The notes below the pieces were generated by a model, which saw only the letters and a program-made list of their open reading frames with translations, searched no databases and was not told the origin of the DNA. A DNA stretch of 64,000 bases, taken from assembly GCF_000935045.1 (NCBI RefSeq), contig NZ_JYKS01000007.1, forward strand, positions 248,001-312,000, read 5' to 3'. Each line of letters opens with the position of its first letter. Position 1 is the stretch's first letter. The position numbers and the translations under genes were made by a program. This document shows, piece by piece, positions 17,315 to 31,357 of this stretch. This DNA comes from Pseudomonas sp. 10-1B (lineage in GTDB: Bacteria > Pseudomonadota > Gammaproteobacteria > Pseudomonadales > Pseudomonadaceae).

Positions 17315-17380
17315 GACCACTCAAAGCGTGCCCAGTTTCCGACTCACTCGACCGTAACCGACTTGGCCAGGTTCCGCGGC
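17315..17380. other. attTn7 locus at the 3' end of glmS
   Basis: The last codons of glmS (encoding LAKSVTVE) form the conserved TnsD recognition sequence of attTn7 in bacteria, with insertion about 25 bases past the stop, near 17319. The presence of a tnsA relic immediately beyond shows that this site has been used. Confidence 0.7.
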
Positions 17381-19179
17381 TGGTCCACATCGGTGCCCTT
17401 GAGCACCGCCACGTAGTACGACAGCAGCTGCAGCGGAATGGTGTACAGGATCGGCGCCAGGGCGTCGGCGATATGCGGCACCTTGATCACGTGGGTGCCT
17501 TCGCCATTGGTCATGCCAGCTTGCTCGTCGGCGAACACCACCAGCTCGCCACCACGGGCACGCACTTCCTGCAGGTTGGACTTGAGCTTTTCCAGCAGTT
17601 CGTTGTTCGGCGCGACGGTTACTACCGGCATGTCGTTGTCCACCAGCGCCAACGGGCCGTGCTTCAGCTCGCCTGCCGGATAGGCTTCAGCGTGAATGTA
17701 GGAGATTTCCTTGAGCTTGAGTGCACCTTCCATCGCCACCGGGTACTGCGCCCCACGGCCAAGGAACAGGGTGTGGTGCTTGTCGGCGAACAGCTCGGCG
17801 ATTTTCTCGACGGTAGCGTCCATGGCCAGGGCTTCGCCCAGGCGAGCCGGCAGGCGGCGCAGTTCTTCCACCAGCTCGGCTTCGACGCCGGCTTCCAGGG
17901 TATTGCGCACCTGGCCCAGGGCCAGGGTCAGCAGCATCAACGAAACCAGCTGGGTGGTGAAGGCTTTGGTCGATGCCACGCCGATTTCCGGGCCGGCCAG
18001 GGTCAGCAGGGTCAGGTCCGACTCGCGTACCAGTGAGCTGATACCCACGTTGCAGATCGCCAGGCTGCCGAGGAAGCCCAGCTCCTTGGCATTACGCAGC
18101 GCCGCCAGGGTATCGGCGGTTTCGCCGGACTGTGAGATGGAGACGAACAGGGTGTCCGGCTGCACCACCACCTTGCGGTAACGGAACTCGCTGGCCACTT
18201 CCACCTGGCACGGGATGCCTGCCAGGCTTTCCAGCCAGTAACGGGCGACCATGCCAGCGTGGTAGCTGGTGCCGCAGGCAACGATCTGCACGTTGCGCAC
18301 CTTGGCAAACAGTTCGGCAGCCTGCGGACCAAAGGCCTGGACCATTACGTTGTCCTTGCCCAGGCGGCCTTCCAAGGTGCGCTGTACCACGCTTGGCTGC
18401 TCGTGGATTTCCTTGAGCATGAAGTGGCGGTAGGTCCCCTTGTCTGCGGCTTCAGCGCCTTCATGGTACTGCACGGTTTCGCGCTGGACCTTGTGGCCAC
18501 TCTGGTCCCAGATGGCGATCTGATCGCGGCGGATTTCAGCGATGTCGCCTTCTTCCAGGTACATGAAGCGGTCGGTGACCTGGCGCAGGGCCAGTTGGTC
18601 GGACGCCAGGAAGTTCTCGCCCAGGCCCAGGCCGATCACCAGCGGGCTGCCACTGCGCGCAGCCACCAGGCGGTCAGGTTGCTTGGTACTAATCAGCGCC
18701 AGGCCGTAGGCGCCATGCAGGCGCTTCACGGCCGCCTTCAGGGCATCGGCCAGGTCCGGAATGCTCTTCAGGGTGCGGTGGATCAGGTGGACGATGACTT
18801 CGGTATCGGTCTGCGAGGCGAAGACGTAGCCAAGGCCCTTCAGCTCTTCGCGCAGTTCTTCATGGTTCTCGATGATGCCGTTGTGCACCACGGCCACTTC
18901 ACTGCCCGAGAAATGCGGGTGGGCATTGCCTTCGGTCGGCGCACCATGGGTAGCCCAACGGGTGTGAGCAATGCCCAGCTGGCCGGCCAGCGGATCAGCG
19001 GCTACAGCGGCTTCCAGCTCGCTGACCTTGCCGATACGGCGGCGGCGCTGCAGCTCACCGTTCTGCGTGAGGACGGCCAGGCCGGCGCTGTCGTACCCGC
19101 GGTACTCAAGACGCTTGAGGCCTTCGATCAGGATGGCTGTGATATTGCGCTCGGCGACGGCACCAACGATTCCACACAT
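17344..19179 (-). CDS. glmS: Glutamine--fructose-6-phosphate aminotransferase (isomerising)
   Basis: The 611-residue enzyme makes glucosamine-6-phosphate from fructose-6-phosphate and glutamine, the entry step of UDP-GlcNAc synthesis. The N-terminal glutaminase domain starts MCGIVGAV, with Cys2 as nucleophile, and has the [11 protein letters not shown] motif. Two SIS domains follow (CGTSYHAG and [15 protein letters not shown] near residue 350; [26 protein letters not shown]), and it ends LAKSVTVE. It is preceded by glmR with a 2-base gap, so the pair is cotranscribed. The gene end is the attTn7 target. Confidence 0.98.
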   Translation of the reverse strand: MCGIVGAVAERNITAILIEGLKRLEYRGYDSAGLAVLTQNGELQRRRRIGKVSELEAAVAADPLAGQLGIAHTRWATHGAPTEGNAHPHFSGSEVAVVHNGIIENHEELREELKGLGYVFASQTDTEVIVHLIHRTLKSIPDLADALKAAVKRLHGAYGLALISTKQPDRLVAARSGSPLVIGLGLGENFLASDQLALRQVTDRFMYLEEGDIAEIRRDQIAIWDQSGHKVQRETVQYHEGAEAADKGTYRHFMLKEIHEQPSVVQRTLEGRLGKDNVMVQAFGPQAAELFAKVRNVQIVACGTSYHAGMVARYWLESLAGIPCQVEVASEFRYRKVVVQPDTLFVSISQSGETADTLAALRNAKELGFLGSLAICNVGISSLVRESDLTLLTLAGPEIGVASTKAFTTQLVSLMLLTLALGQVRNTLEAGVEAELVEELRRLPARLGEALAMDATVEKIAELFADKHHTLFLGRGAQYPVAMEGALKLKEISYIHAEAYPAGELKHGPLALVDNDMPVVTVAPNNELLEKLKSNLQEVRARGGELVVFADEQAGMTNGEGTHVIKVPHIADALAPILYTIPLQLLSYYVAVLKGTDVDQPRNLAKSVTVE

Positions 19180-19181
19180 GT

Positions 19182-19958
19182 TTATTGCTCCTGGCTGATC
19201 GCGGCGCAGATCAGGTTGATGCCGCGGGCTTGAATTTGTTCACGTGCCGTGCTGGGCAGGCGTTCGTCTGTAATAAGGGTATGCACGCTGCCCCAAGGCA
19301 ACTCAAGGTTAGGGATCTTGCGCCCTACCTTGTCCGATTCGACCATCACGATCACTTCACGGGCGACTTCAGCCATGACCCGGCTCAGCCCGAGCAGCTC
19401 GTTGAACGTGGTAGTACCCCGGCCCAGGTCAATGCCGTCGGCACCGATGAACAGCTGGTCGAAATCGTAAGAGCGCAATACCTGCTCGGCCACTTGGCCC
19501 TGGAACGACTCGGAATGCGGGTCCCAGGTGCCACCGGTCATCAGCAGCACCGGCTCGTGCTCGAGGTCGCAGATGGCACGGGCCACATTCAGCGAATTGG
19601 TCATCACCACCAGGCCCGGCTGACGCCCCAGTTCGGGGATCATGGCTGCCGTGGTGCTGCCGCTGTCGATGATGATGCGCGCATGTTCGCGGATACGCCC
19701 GACAGCGGCGCGGGCAATGGCCTTTTTATAACTGGACACGGGCTGCGCAGGCTCACCGAGCAGCTCTTGTGGCACCGGGACCGCACCACCGTAGCGCCGT
19801 AGCAACAGGCCGTTGGTTTCCAGGGCGGCGAGGTCCTTGCGAATGGTGACCTCCGACGTTTTGAAACGCTTGGCCAAGGCATCCACACTCACTTCCCCCT
19901 GCTCGCTGAGCAAGGCCAGGATGTTGTGCCGCCGCTGCGGAGTGTTTCGTTTCGACAT
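19182..19958 (-). CDS. glmR: DeoR-family regulator of glmS
   Basis: The 258-residue protein has the DeoR HTH ([23 protein letters not shown], residues about 25-47) and a C-terminal sugar-phosphate sensor domain with [12 protein letters not shown] and FIGADGIDL. It is located immediately upstream of glmS, as in other pseudomonads where this gene is called glmR. It probably adjusts amino-sugar synthesis according to a phosphosugar signal. Confidence 0.9.
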   Translation of the reverse strand: MSKRNTPQRRHNILALLSEQGEVSVDALAKRFKTSEVTIRKDLAALETNGLLLRRYGGAVPVPQELLGEPAQPVSSYKKAIARAAVGRIREHARIIIDSGSTTAAMIPELGRQPGLVVMTNSLNVARAICDLEHEPVLLMTGGTWDPHSESFQGQVAEQVLRSYDFDQLFIGADGIDLGRGTTTFNELLGLSRVMAEVAREVIVMVESDKVGRKIPNLELPWGSVHTLITDERLPSTAREQIQARGINLICAAISQEQ

Positions 19959-20072
19959 GAGCGCTTAAGTTTCGATTCGAAAGATAATGGTGGCAATCAA
20001 AACCTAAGATGAACGATTCGTCAAGCTGTCGCTGCCTTGTGGATAATTTCTCTCCGCTCTGGCGCGATCCCT

Positions 20073-20184
20073 GTGGGAGCGGCCCTGTGTCGCGATGGGC
20101 CGCAACGCGGCCCCGGGATTTCTAGACAAAGCAGAAATTGTCGGGGCTGCTTTGCAGCCCATCGCGACACAAGGCCGCTCCCAC
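20073..20184. repeat. REP/BIME inverted repeat between glmR and glmU
   Basis: Arms of about 30 bases, starting GTGGGAGCGGCC on the left and ending GGCCGCTCCCAC on the right, also share the inner sequence TGTCGCGATGGGC/GCCCATCGCGACA. A 50-base centre includes a second small hairpin. This is a typical Pseudomonas putida-group REP pair. The rest of the glmR-glmU spacer (19959-20260) holds only this and the glmU terminator. Confidence 0.85.
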
Positions 20185-20204
20185 ACCACACCCGAACAGC
20201 CAAT

Positions 20205-20237
20205 AAAAAAGCCGACTTATTCACATAAGTCGGCTTT
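20205..20237 (-). terminator. Rho-independent terminator of glmU
   Basis: The stem GCCGACTTAT/ATAAGTCGGC (20211-20220 and 20225-20234) has loop TCAC. On the minus strand it is followed by six T residues, 24 bases beyond the glmU stop. Confidence 0.9.
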
Positions 20238-20260
20238 CGATCGAAACAGCTGTGAATAAC

Positions 20261-21628
20261 TCAGCTCTTCTTGATCTTCTCCGGGCGCTTCCAGCCATCG
20301 ATGTTGCGCTGACGCGCACGGCCAACGGCCAACTGCCCGGCTTCGACGGTCTGGGTGATGGTAGAACCGGCAGCAGTGGTAGCTCCCGTGTGGATATCCA
20401 CAGGTGCAACCAGCGAGTTGTTCGAGCCGATGAACACGTCCTCGCCCATCACCGTCTTGAACTTGTTGGCGCCATCGTAGTTGCAGGTGATGGTGCCGGC
20501 GCCGATATTGGTGCGTGCACCGATTTCGGCATCGCCCAGGTAGGTCAGGTGACCGGCCTTGGCGCCTTCACCCAAATGGGCGTTTTTCAGTTCGACGAAG
20601 TTACCCACATGGGCCTTGGCGTCCAGCACACTGCCTGGGCGCAGGCGGGCGAATGGGCCGGCATCGCTGCCCTCGCCCATCACGGCCCCTTCAAGGTGGC
20701 TGTTGGCCTTGACCACTGCGCCTTTGCGCAAGGTGCTGTTCTTGATCACGCAGTTAGGGCCAATCTGGACATCGTCCTCGATAACCACCTTGCCTTCGAG
20801 AATCACGTTGATGTCGATCAGCACGTCACGGCCCACGGTCACTTCACCACGGACATCGAAGCGGGCCGGGTCGCGCAGGGTCACACCCTGTGCCATCAAC
20901 CGGCGGCTTTCGCGCAGCTGGTAGTGACGCTCCAGCTCGGACAGCTGGCGTCGGTCGTTGGCGCCCTGCACTTCCATGGGGTCGTGCGGCTGTTCGGTGG
21001 CCACCACCAGGCCATCGGCCACTGCCATGGCGATTACGTCGGTCAGGTAATACTCGCCTTGCGCGTTGTTGTTCGACAAGCGGCCCATCCAGTCGGCCAG
21101 GCGCGCGGCAGGCAAAGCCAGAATCCCGGTGTTGCCTTCCTTGATCGCTTTCTGCGCGTCGTTGGCGTCCTTGTGTTCGACGATGGCGGTCACCTTGCCC
21201 TGGTCATCACGCACGATGCGGCCATAACCGGTCGGGTCGTCGAGGCTGACCGTGAGTAGGCCCAGCTGCTGGTCGTTGGCCTTGGCCAACAGACGCTGCA
21301 GGGTCTCTACTTCGATCAACGGCACGTCGCCGTACAGCACCAGCACGGTATCGGCGGTCAAGGCTGGCAGTGCCTGGGCAACGGCATGGCCAGTACCCAG
21401 CTGCTGGTCCTGCATGACGAAGTTCAGGTCGTCAGCGGCCAGGCGCTCGCGTACCAGCTCGGCACCATGGCCAATGACCACATGAATACCTTGCGGGTGC
21501 AGCTGGCGCGCGCTGTGGATAACATGACCGAGCATGGAGTTGCCGGCTACCGGGTGCAGCACCTTGGGCAGCGCTGAGCGCATGCGGGTGCCTTGGCCGG
21601 CGGCGAGAATAACGATATCGAGTGACAT
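20261..21628 (-). CDS. glmU: Bifunctional UDP-GlcNAc pyrophosphorylase / GlcN-1-P acetyltransferase
   Basis: The 455-residue enzyme has an N-terminal nucleotidyltransferase domain with [19 protein letters not shown], and a C-terminal left-handed beta-helix (from about residue 250) with hexapeptide repeats and the acetyl-CoA region [13 protein letters not shown]. It catalyses the last two steps to UDP-GlcNAc, used for peptidoglycan and lipopolysaccharide. It is monocistronic here, between the atpC terminator and its own terminator. Confidence 0.98.
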   Translation of the reverse strand: MSLDIVILAAGQGTRMRSALPKVLHPVAGNSMLGHVIHSARQLHPQGIHVVIGHGAELVRERLAADDLNFVMQDQQLGTGHAVAQALPALTADTVLVLYGDVPLIEVETLQRLLAKANDQQLGLLTVSLDDPTGYGRIVRDDQGKVTAIVEHKDANDAQKAIKEGNTGILALPAARLADWMGRLSNNNAQGEYYLTDVIAMAVADGLVVATEQPHDPMEVQGANDRRQLSELERHYQLRESRRLMAQGVTLRDPARFDVRGEVTVGRDVLIDINVILEGKVVIEDDVQIGPNCVIKNSTLRKGAVVKANSHLEGAVMGEGSDAGPFARLRPGSVLDAKAHVGNFVELKNAHLGEGAKAGHLTYLGDAEIGARTNIGAGTITCNYDGANKFKTVMGEDVFIGSNNSLVAPVDIHTGATTAAGSTITQTVEAGQLAVGRARQRNIDGWKRPEKIKKS

Positions 21629-21687
21629 TACTGGCTACCAATCCTGGGCCGTCAGTGAAATGACCGGCTCTATGGGTTACAAAAAAG

Positions 21688-21716
21688 AAAAAGGGTAGCC
21701 GATGGCTACCCTTTTT
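21688..21716 (-). terminator. Rho-independent terminator of the atp operon
   Basis: A perfect 13-bp stem (AAAAAGGGTAGCC / GGCTACCCTTTTT) with loop GAT lies 25 bases after the atpC stop and is followed by more T residues on the minus strand. Confidence 0.92.
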
Positions 21717-21741
21717 CTCAATCTACATGAAGCCTGCGGAA

Positions 21742-22167
21742 TTAACCGCCGAACTTCTTGCGGATCTGCTGGACGGTACGCAGCTGCGCTGCGGCCTCGG
21801 CCAGACGTGCGGATGCGGCACTGTAGTCGAAATCCGCGCCTTTCTCATGCAGGGCCTTCTCAGCTGCCTTGACGGCATCCTGAGCGGAGGCTTCGTCCAG
21901 GTCGGCGGCACGTTGCACGGTGTCGGCGAGTACCTTGACCATGTTCGGCTGCACTTCCAGGAAGCCACCGGAGATGTAGAACACCTCGCGCTCGCCACCC
22001 TGCTTGGTCAGCGTGATCGGACCTGGCTTGAGATTGGTGATCAGCGGCGCGTGGCCTGGCGCGATACCCAGATCGCCCAGGTTACCGTGCGCAACCACCA
22101 TCTCGACCAGACCGGAGAAGATTTCTCCTTCCGCGCTGACGATATCGCAATGGACTGTCATAGCCAT
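21742..22167 (-). CDS. atpC: F1Fo ATP synthase subunit epsilon
   Basis: The 141-residue protein has an N-terminal beta-sandwich ([26 protein letters not shown]) and a C-terminal helical hairpin that can inhibit rotation ([10 protein letters not shown]). It is part of the central stalk with gamma. It is the last gene of the leftward atpIBEFHAGDC operon and ends just before a strong terminator. Confidence 0.97.
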   Translation of the reverse strand: MAMTVHCDIVSAEGEIFSGLVEMVVAHGNLGDLGIAPGHAPLITNLKPGPITLTKQGGEREVFYISGGFLEVQPNMVKVLADTVQRAADLDEASAQDAVKAAEKALHEKGADFDYSAASARLAEAAAQLRTVQQIRKKFGG

Positions 22168-22211
22168 CTGCTTGCCTCAACCTGATTAGCGCCCCTTGCG
22201 GGGCGCCGGGA

Positions 22212-23615
<1,404 letters not shown>

Positions 23616-24476
23616 TTAAACCGCGGCAGCGCCGCCGACGATTTCCGAGATCTCCTGGGTGATCGCAGCCTGACGCGCCTTGTTGTAGATCAGCTGGAGT
23701 TCGCTGATCAGGTCACCGGCGTTGTCTGTGGCGTTTTTCATGGCGATCATCCGGGCCGCTTGTTCAGCAGCGTTGTTCTCGACCACCGCCTGGTACACCT
23801 GCGACTCCACGTAACGCACCATCAAGCCGTCCAGCAGCTCTTTTGCGTCGGGTTCGTACAGGTAGTCCCAGTGGTGCTTGAGTTCCTGATCCGGGGTTGC
23901 CACCAACGGTACCAATTGCTCGACCGTCGGTTTTTGGGTCATGGTGTTGATGAACTTGTTCGAAACCACCGAGAGGCGATCGATACGGCCGTCCAGGTAG
24001 GCGTCCAGCATCACTTTGACGGAGCCGATCAGATCGTTGATCGATGGCTCTTCGCCCAGGTGGCTGATCGCGGCTACGACGTTACCGCCAAAGATGCGGA
24101 AGAAAGTCGCACCCTTGCTGCCGATCACGCACAGGTCGATTTCCACGCCCTGTTCGCGGTTTTCGTTCATGTCCTTGACCAGGGCCTTGAACAGGTTGGT
24201 GTTCAAGCCACCGCACAAACCACGGTCACTGCTCACCACGATATAACCGGCGCGCTTTACAGGGCGCTCGATCATGAACGGGTGGCGGTATTCCGGGTTG
24301 GCGTTGGCCAGATGACCGATCACCTGGCGGATACGCTCCGCGTAAGGACGGCTAGCAGCCATGCGCAGTTGTGCCTTGCGCATCTTGCTGACCGCCACTT
24401 TCTCCATGGCGCTGGTAATTTTTTGCGTGCTTTTGATGCTCGCAATCTTACTGCGAATCTCTTTTGCGCCTGCCAT
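23616..24476 (-). CDS. atpG: F1Fo ATP synthase subunit gamma
   Basis: The 286-residue central-stalk subunit has N-terminal coiled-coil [24 protein letters not shown], the middle motif [14 protein letters not shown], and a C-terminal coiled-coil with [20 protein letters not shown]. It rotates inside the alpha3beta3 head. Confidence 0.98.
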   Translation of the reverse strand: MAGAKEIRSKIASIKSTQKITSAMEKVAVSKMRKAQLRMAASRPYAERIRQVIGHLANANPEYRHPFMIERPVKRAGYIVVSSDRGLCGGLNTNLFKALVKDMNENREQGVEIDLCVIGSKGATFFRIFGGNVVAAISHLGEEPSINDLIGSVKVMLDAYLDGRIDRLSVVSNKFINTMTQKPTVEQLVPLVATPDQELKHHWDYLYEPDAKELLDGLMVRYVESQVYQAVVENNAAEQAARMIAMKNATDNAGDLISELQLIYNKARQAAITQEISEIVGGAAAV

Positions 24477-24525
24477 GTATCACCTATCAGGTTAGCAAGC
24501 GGGGGCCAGAAGCCCCCGCTGCGGC

Positions 24526-26070
<1,545 letters not shown>

Positions 26071-26091
26071 TGCTCTGCTGCCCCTTCAAAC

Positions 26092-26628
26092 TCAAGATTT
26101 CAATGCTTCGGCCAGTTTCGCGATCTTGCCGCGAACCGAGCCATCGATTACCAGGTCGCCGGCGCGGATGACGACGCCGCCGATCAGGCTGGCATCCTCC
26201 GACGCGTGCAGGCGCACTTCCCGGCTGAGCCGTGCACTGAGAACCTTGGCGAGTTTGTCTTGCTGTTCTTGGTTCAACGCAAAAGCACTGGTGACTTCCA
26301 CGTCCACGGATTTTTCTTGCTCGGCCTTGTACAGGTCGAACAGGGCGGCAATCTCCGGCAGGAGCAGGAGACGCTCGTTTTCCGCGGCAACATGAATGAA
26401 ATTCTGTGCCTGTGCATCGAACTTGTCACCGCACACTTCAATGAATGCGGCGGCCTTTTCTGCGCTTGTCAGTCGCGGGGCCTTGAGCAGGCGCTGCATG
26501 GTGTCGTCTTCCGACACCGCAGCAGCCAGGCCGAGCATGGCTGACCAATTGGCCAGTTGCTGATGGGCCTGGGCATGCTCGAAGGCAGCCTTAGCGTAAG
26601 GTCGGGCCAACGTGGTCAGTTCTGCCAT
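26092..26628 (-). CDS. atpH: F1Fo ATP synthase subunit delta
   Basis: The 178-residue peripheral-stalk subunit links the top of F1 to b. The sequence shows [12 protein letters not shown] at the N terminus and the C-terminal [21 protein letters not shown] conserved in OSCP/delta proteins. Confidence 0.97.
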   Translation of the reverse strand: MAELTTLARPYAKAAFEHAQAHQQLANWSAMLGLAAAVSEDDTMQRLLKAPRLTSAEKAAAFIEVCGDKFDAQAQNFIHVAAENERLLLLPEIAALFDLYKAEQEKSVDVEVTSAFALNQEQQDKLAKVLSARLSREVRLHASEDASLIGGVVIRAGDLVIDGSVRGKIAKLAEALKS

Positions 26629-26640
26629 GATCGCCCTCGC

Positions 26641-27111
26641 TTAAATTTCAGCGGCCAGTTTGTTAACCAGCTCCGCATGCGCGTTTTGATCGATTGTGGC
26701 GCCAAGGATCTTTTCAGCACCGCCAACAGCCAGGGCACCCACTTGGGCACGCAGGGCGTCTTTGACGCTGTTCAGTTCCTGTTCGATCTCGGCTTGAGCC
26801 TGAGCCTTCACACGGTCAGCTTCGACGCGAGCCTGTTCACGGGCTTCCTCGACAAGCTGAGCAGCGCGTTTCTTGCTTTGCTCAATGATTTCGGCTGCCT
26901 GTGCCTTTGCTTCACGCAGTTGCTGACCCGCTTTCTCTTGGGCCAGCTCCAGGTCGCGAGCTGCGCGGTTGGCAGCGTCCAAGCCGTCTGCAATCTTCTT
27001 TTGACGCTCTTGCAGGGCAGTGATGACCGGAGGCCATACGTACTTCATGCAGAAGAGTACAAAAATCAGAAAAGCAACGGATTGGCCAATCAGGGTTGCA
27101 TTAATGTTCAC
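26641..27111 (-). CDS. atpF: F1Fo ATP synthase subunit b
   Basis: The 156-residue protein has one N-terminal membrane helix ([20 protein letters not shown]) and a long charged coiled coil, forming the peripheral stator as a dimer. Twelve bases separate it from atpH. Confidence 0.97.
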   Translation of the reverse strand: MNINATLIGQSVAFLIFVLFCMKYVWPPVITALQERQKKIADGLDAANRAARDLELAQEKAGQQLREAKAQAAEIIEQSKKRAAQLVEEAREQARVEADRVKAQAQAEIEQELNSVKDALRAQVGALAVGGAEKILGATIDQNAHAELVNKLAAEI

Positions 27112-27169
27112 GCCAACACCTCGCTCGGTCTTTGTCCATCACACCAATCAACTCGTAAGAAACGAGTGA

Positions 27170-27442
<273 letters not shown>

Positions 27443-27522
27443 TTACGTCGTATTGGTTAGGTTTTTAGTTTGAAGCGGTAAAACAAATCGTTTGGTACAG
27501 CATGCCCTTGCGGACTTTTTAA

Positions 27523-27552
27523 GCCCTCCCCCCAAACGAGCGGGGAAGGCTA
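27523..27552 (-). other. RNA hairpin between atpB and atpE
   Basis: AGCCCTCCCC and GGGGAAGGCT form an imperfect stem with an 8-base loop in the 144-base atpB-atpE spacer. There is no T run after it on the transcribed strand, so it is not a terminator. It may slow decay of the atpE part of the mRNA. Confidence 0.35.
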
Positions 27553-27571
27553 TCAGACACGCCAGGCGGTC

Positions 27572-28865
<1,294 letters not shown>

Positions 28866-29014
28866 CACAACTGCTCCTCGGAAGTCGACCAACAAGTCAG
28901 TTATGACTTGGCATAATTTGTGCCGACAAAATGCGCGCAGAGTATAGGGGTGGATTAACCCCTATTCAACTCTTCGGTAGTGATTTCCGACTGCACGCTA
29001 CAACAGGAATTGTT

Positions 29015-29887
29015 TCAACGGATGTGAGCAAGCACGCCTTGCAACTCGTCAAGCGAGTTGTAGCGAATAACCAACTGGCCTTTGCCCTTGTTGCCATGAC
29101 GGATCTGCACGGCCGAGCCCAGGCGCTCTGCGAGCCGCTGTTCAAGGCGTGCGATATCCGGATCAGGTTTGCTCGGTTCGACCGGATCAGGTTTGTCGCT
29201 GAGCCACTGACGTACCAGTGCCTCGGTTTGGCGCACGGTGAGGCCACGTGCGACAACATGACGCGCCCCCTCCTCCTGACGGTTTTCTTCCAGGCCGAGC
29301 AATGCGCGGGCATGACCCATCTCCAGGTCGCCGTGGGCGAGCATGGTCTTGATCGCATCGGGCAGGGTGATCAGGCGCAGCAGGTTGGCCACGGTTACCC
29401 GCGACTTGCCCACGGCATCGGCCACCTGTTGCTGGGTGAGCTCGAATTCCTGCTGCAAGCGCTGCAGGGCCAGGGCCTCTTCCAGCGGATTGAGGTCTTC
29501 GCGCTGGATGTTCTCGATCAGTGCCATGGCGATGGCGGCTTCGTCGGGCACCTCGCGGACCATGGCCGGGATCTTGTCCAGGCCAGCCTGCTGGGTGGCG
29601 CGCCAACGGCGCTCACCGGCGATGATCTCATAGCGGTTGTCGCCGATCGGGCGCACCACGATCGGTTGCATCACGCCATGGTTGCGAATCGAGTGCGCGA
29701 GTTCTTCCAGCGCCTCCGGGTCCATGTCCCGGCGCGGCTGGTACTTGCCACGCTGGATCAGCTCGACCGGCAGGTGTTGCAGTTCTTTCTGGTCGATCTT
29801 TACAGCCTGCTCTTCGAGCGCGCTGACGGAAGGACCACTGAGCAGTGCATCCAACCCACGTCCGAGACCCCGTTTCTTGACGGCCAT
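29015..29887 (-). CDS. parB: Chromosome-partition protein ParB (CTPase, parS-binding)
   Basis: The 290-residue protein has the ParB/Srx CTP-binding region with ELIQRGKYQPRRD and IAGERRWRA, the HTH with TQQQVADAVGKSRVTVANLLRL, and a C-terminal dimerisation domain. It binds the four parS sites seen at 42518, 43148, 46913 and 47374, and spreads along the DNA. It lies 9 bases after parA. Confidence 0.97.
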   Translation of the reverse strand: MAVKKRGLGRGLDALLSGPSVSALEEQAVKIDQKELQHLPVELIQRGKYQPRRDMDPEALEELAHSIRNHGVMQPIVVRPIGDNRYEIIAGERRWRATQQAGLDKIPAMVREVPDEAAIAMALIENIQREDLNPLEEALALQRLQQEFELTQQQVADAVGKSRVTVANLLRLITLPDAIKTMLAHGDLEMGHARALLGLEENRQEEGARHVVARGLTVRQTEALVRQWLSDKPDPVEPSKPDPDIARLEQRLAERLGSAVQIRHGNKGKGQLVIRYNSLDELQGVLAHIR

Positions 29888-29896
29888 ACGGATTCC

Positions 29897-30688
29897 TTAA
29901 GTTGTTTGTGCAGTGCGTGATTGACGGCGTTGACGGCGAACCAGTTCCCCAGCCAGGGCCAGATAAGCCAGCGCGCCACGCGATTGCTTGTCGTAGGCCA
30001 GGGCCGGCATGCCGAAGCTGGGGGCCTCGGCCAGGCGAATGTTGCGTGGAATGACCGTGTCGTACAGCTGCGGGCCAAAGTGTTCCTTCAGCTGCGCCGA
30101 GACATCGTTGTTCAGGCTCAGGCGCGGGTCGTACATGGTCCGCAACAGGCCTTCGATCTTCAGCTCCGGGTTCAACCGGGCAGCGATGCGCTTGATGTTA
30201 TCCACAAGGTCGCTGAGACCTTCCAGTGCGTAGTATTCACACTGCATGGGGATGATCACACCGTCGGAGGCGACCAGAGCGTTGAGCGTAAGCATCGACA
30301 GCGACGGCGGGCAGTCGATGAGGATGTAGTCGTAGTTCTCGCGGATTGGCGCCAGGGCGTTGCGCAGGCGGCTCTCCTTGACCTGCATTTCCAGCAGTAC
30401 CACTTCGGCGGCGGTCAGGTCACGGTTGGCCGGCAGCAACTGGAAACCACCGTGCTCGGAGTAATGCATGGCCTGGGCCAGGTCGCATTCCCCGATCAGC
30501 AGGTCGTAGACCGAGTGCTCGAGCTCGTGCTTGTCGACACCGCTGCCCATGGTGGCGTTGCCCTGCGGATCGAGGTCGATCAGCAGCACACGACGCTTGG
30601 TCGCGGCCAGCGAGGCAGCGAGATTGATACAGGTGGTGGTCTTGCCCACACCACCTTTCTGGTTCGCGATTGCGAATACCTTAGCCAT
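29897..30688 (-). CDS. parA: Chromosome-partition ATPase ParA (Soj)
   Basis: The 263-residue deviant Walker-type ATPase has AIANQKGGVGKTTTCINLAA at the N terminus, DLDPQGNATMG (Walker A') and ILIDCPPSLSMLTLNAL (Walker B). It drives segregation of ParB-parS complexes. It lies in an operon mnmG-rsmG-parA-parB with short gaps. Confidence 0.97.
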   Translation of the reverse strand: MAKVFAIANQKGGVGKTTTCINLAASLAATKRRVLLIDLDPQGNATMGSGVDKHELEHSVYDLLIGECDLAQAMHYSEHGGFQLLPANRDLTAAEVVLLEMQVKESRLRNALAPIRENYDYILIDCPPSLSMLTLNALVASDGVIIPMQCEYYALEGLSDLVDNIKRIAARLNPELKIEGLLRTMYDPRLSLNNDVSAQLKEHFGPQLYDTVIPRNIRLAEAPSFGMPALAYDKQSRGALAYLALAGELVRRQRRQSRTAQTT

Positions 30689-30706
30689 TGTTGCGTGTGT
30701 TCCCAG

Positions 30707-31357
30707 TCATGCCTTGCGGCGCAGTATCAGCAGATGGCGCTGGCCCTGGCAACCCGGAACGGTCAGGGCCTGTTCGCTTTCCACTGTGAAGTCTGCGGGC
30801 AATGCTACCAGTTCATCGGCAGGATGCAGCCCCTTCATTGCAAGCCATTGCGTCCCGGTGTCGCCCAGATGGCGGGTCCAGTTGGTGAAGTTGTCCATGC
30901 TGCTGAAGGCGCGAGAGATGATTCCGCTGAACGGTAGTGTTGGCTGAAAGGCCTCGACCCGGCTGTGGATAACCGTGAGGTTGTCCAGCTTGAGCTCCAT
31001 TTTCACCTGGGTCAGGAAGCGGGTCTTCTTGCCATTGGCGTCCAGCACGGTCACGCGCTTGTGCGGATGCAGGATAGCCAACGGGATGCCAGGCATGCCA
31101 CCGCCGCTGCCGACATCCAGCCAGTTGTCACGCTCGCTGTGGATAAACGGCATGACGCTGAGGCTGTCGAGCAGGTGGCGCGACACCATCTCGTCGGGGT
31201 CGCGCACGGCGGTGAGGTTGTAGGCTTTGTTCCATTTGATCAGCAGGGCCAGGTAGCCGAGCAGCTTTTCGTGATGCTCGGCGCTCAGCTCGACACCGAG
31301 CTGGCGCGCACCTGTGGACAACTCTTCTGCGTGTTGCGGGGTGACCAGGGAACTCAA
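30707..31357 (-). CDS. rsmG: 16S rRNA (guanine527-N7)-methyltransferase
   Basis: The 216-residue SAM-dependent methyltransferase has [18 protein letters not shown] (SAM motif I) and [20 protein letters not shown]. Its start overlaps the end of mnmG by 4 bases (ATGA), so translation is coupled. Confidence 0.97.
   Translation of the reverse strand: MSSLVTPQHAEELSTGARQLGVELSAEHHEKLLGYLALLIKWNKAYNLTAVRDPDEMVSRHLLDSLSVMPFIHSERDNWLDVGSGGGMPGIPLAILHPHKRVTVLDANGKKTRFLTQVKMELKLDNLTVIHSRVEAFQPTLPFSGIISRAFSSMDNFTNWTRHLGDTGTQWLAMKGLHPADELVALPADFTVESEQALTVPGCQGQRHLLILRRKA

Noticed and set aside
18259..19233. 324-codon open frame antisense to glmS
   Set aside because: Mirrors glmS codons; ends in glmR; no independent support.
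20073..20184. CRISPR-like repeat or regulatory RNA in the glmR-glmU spacer
   Set aside because: It is a single inverted repeat of REP type, not a series of direct repeats with spacers, and the same sequence class recurs in other gaps of the window.
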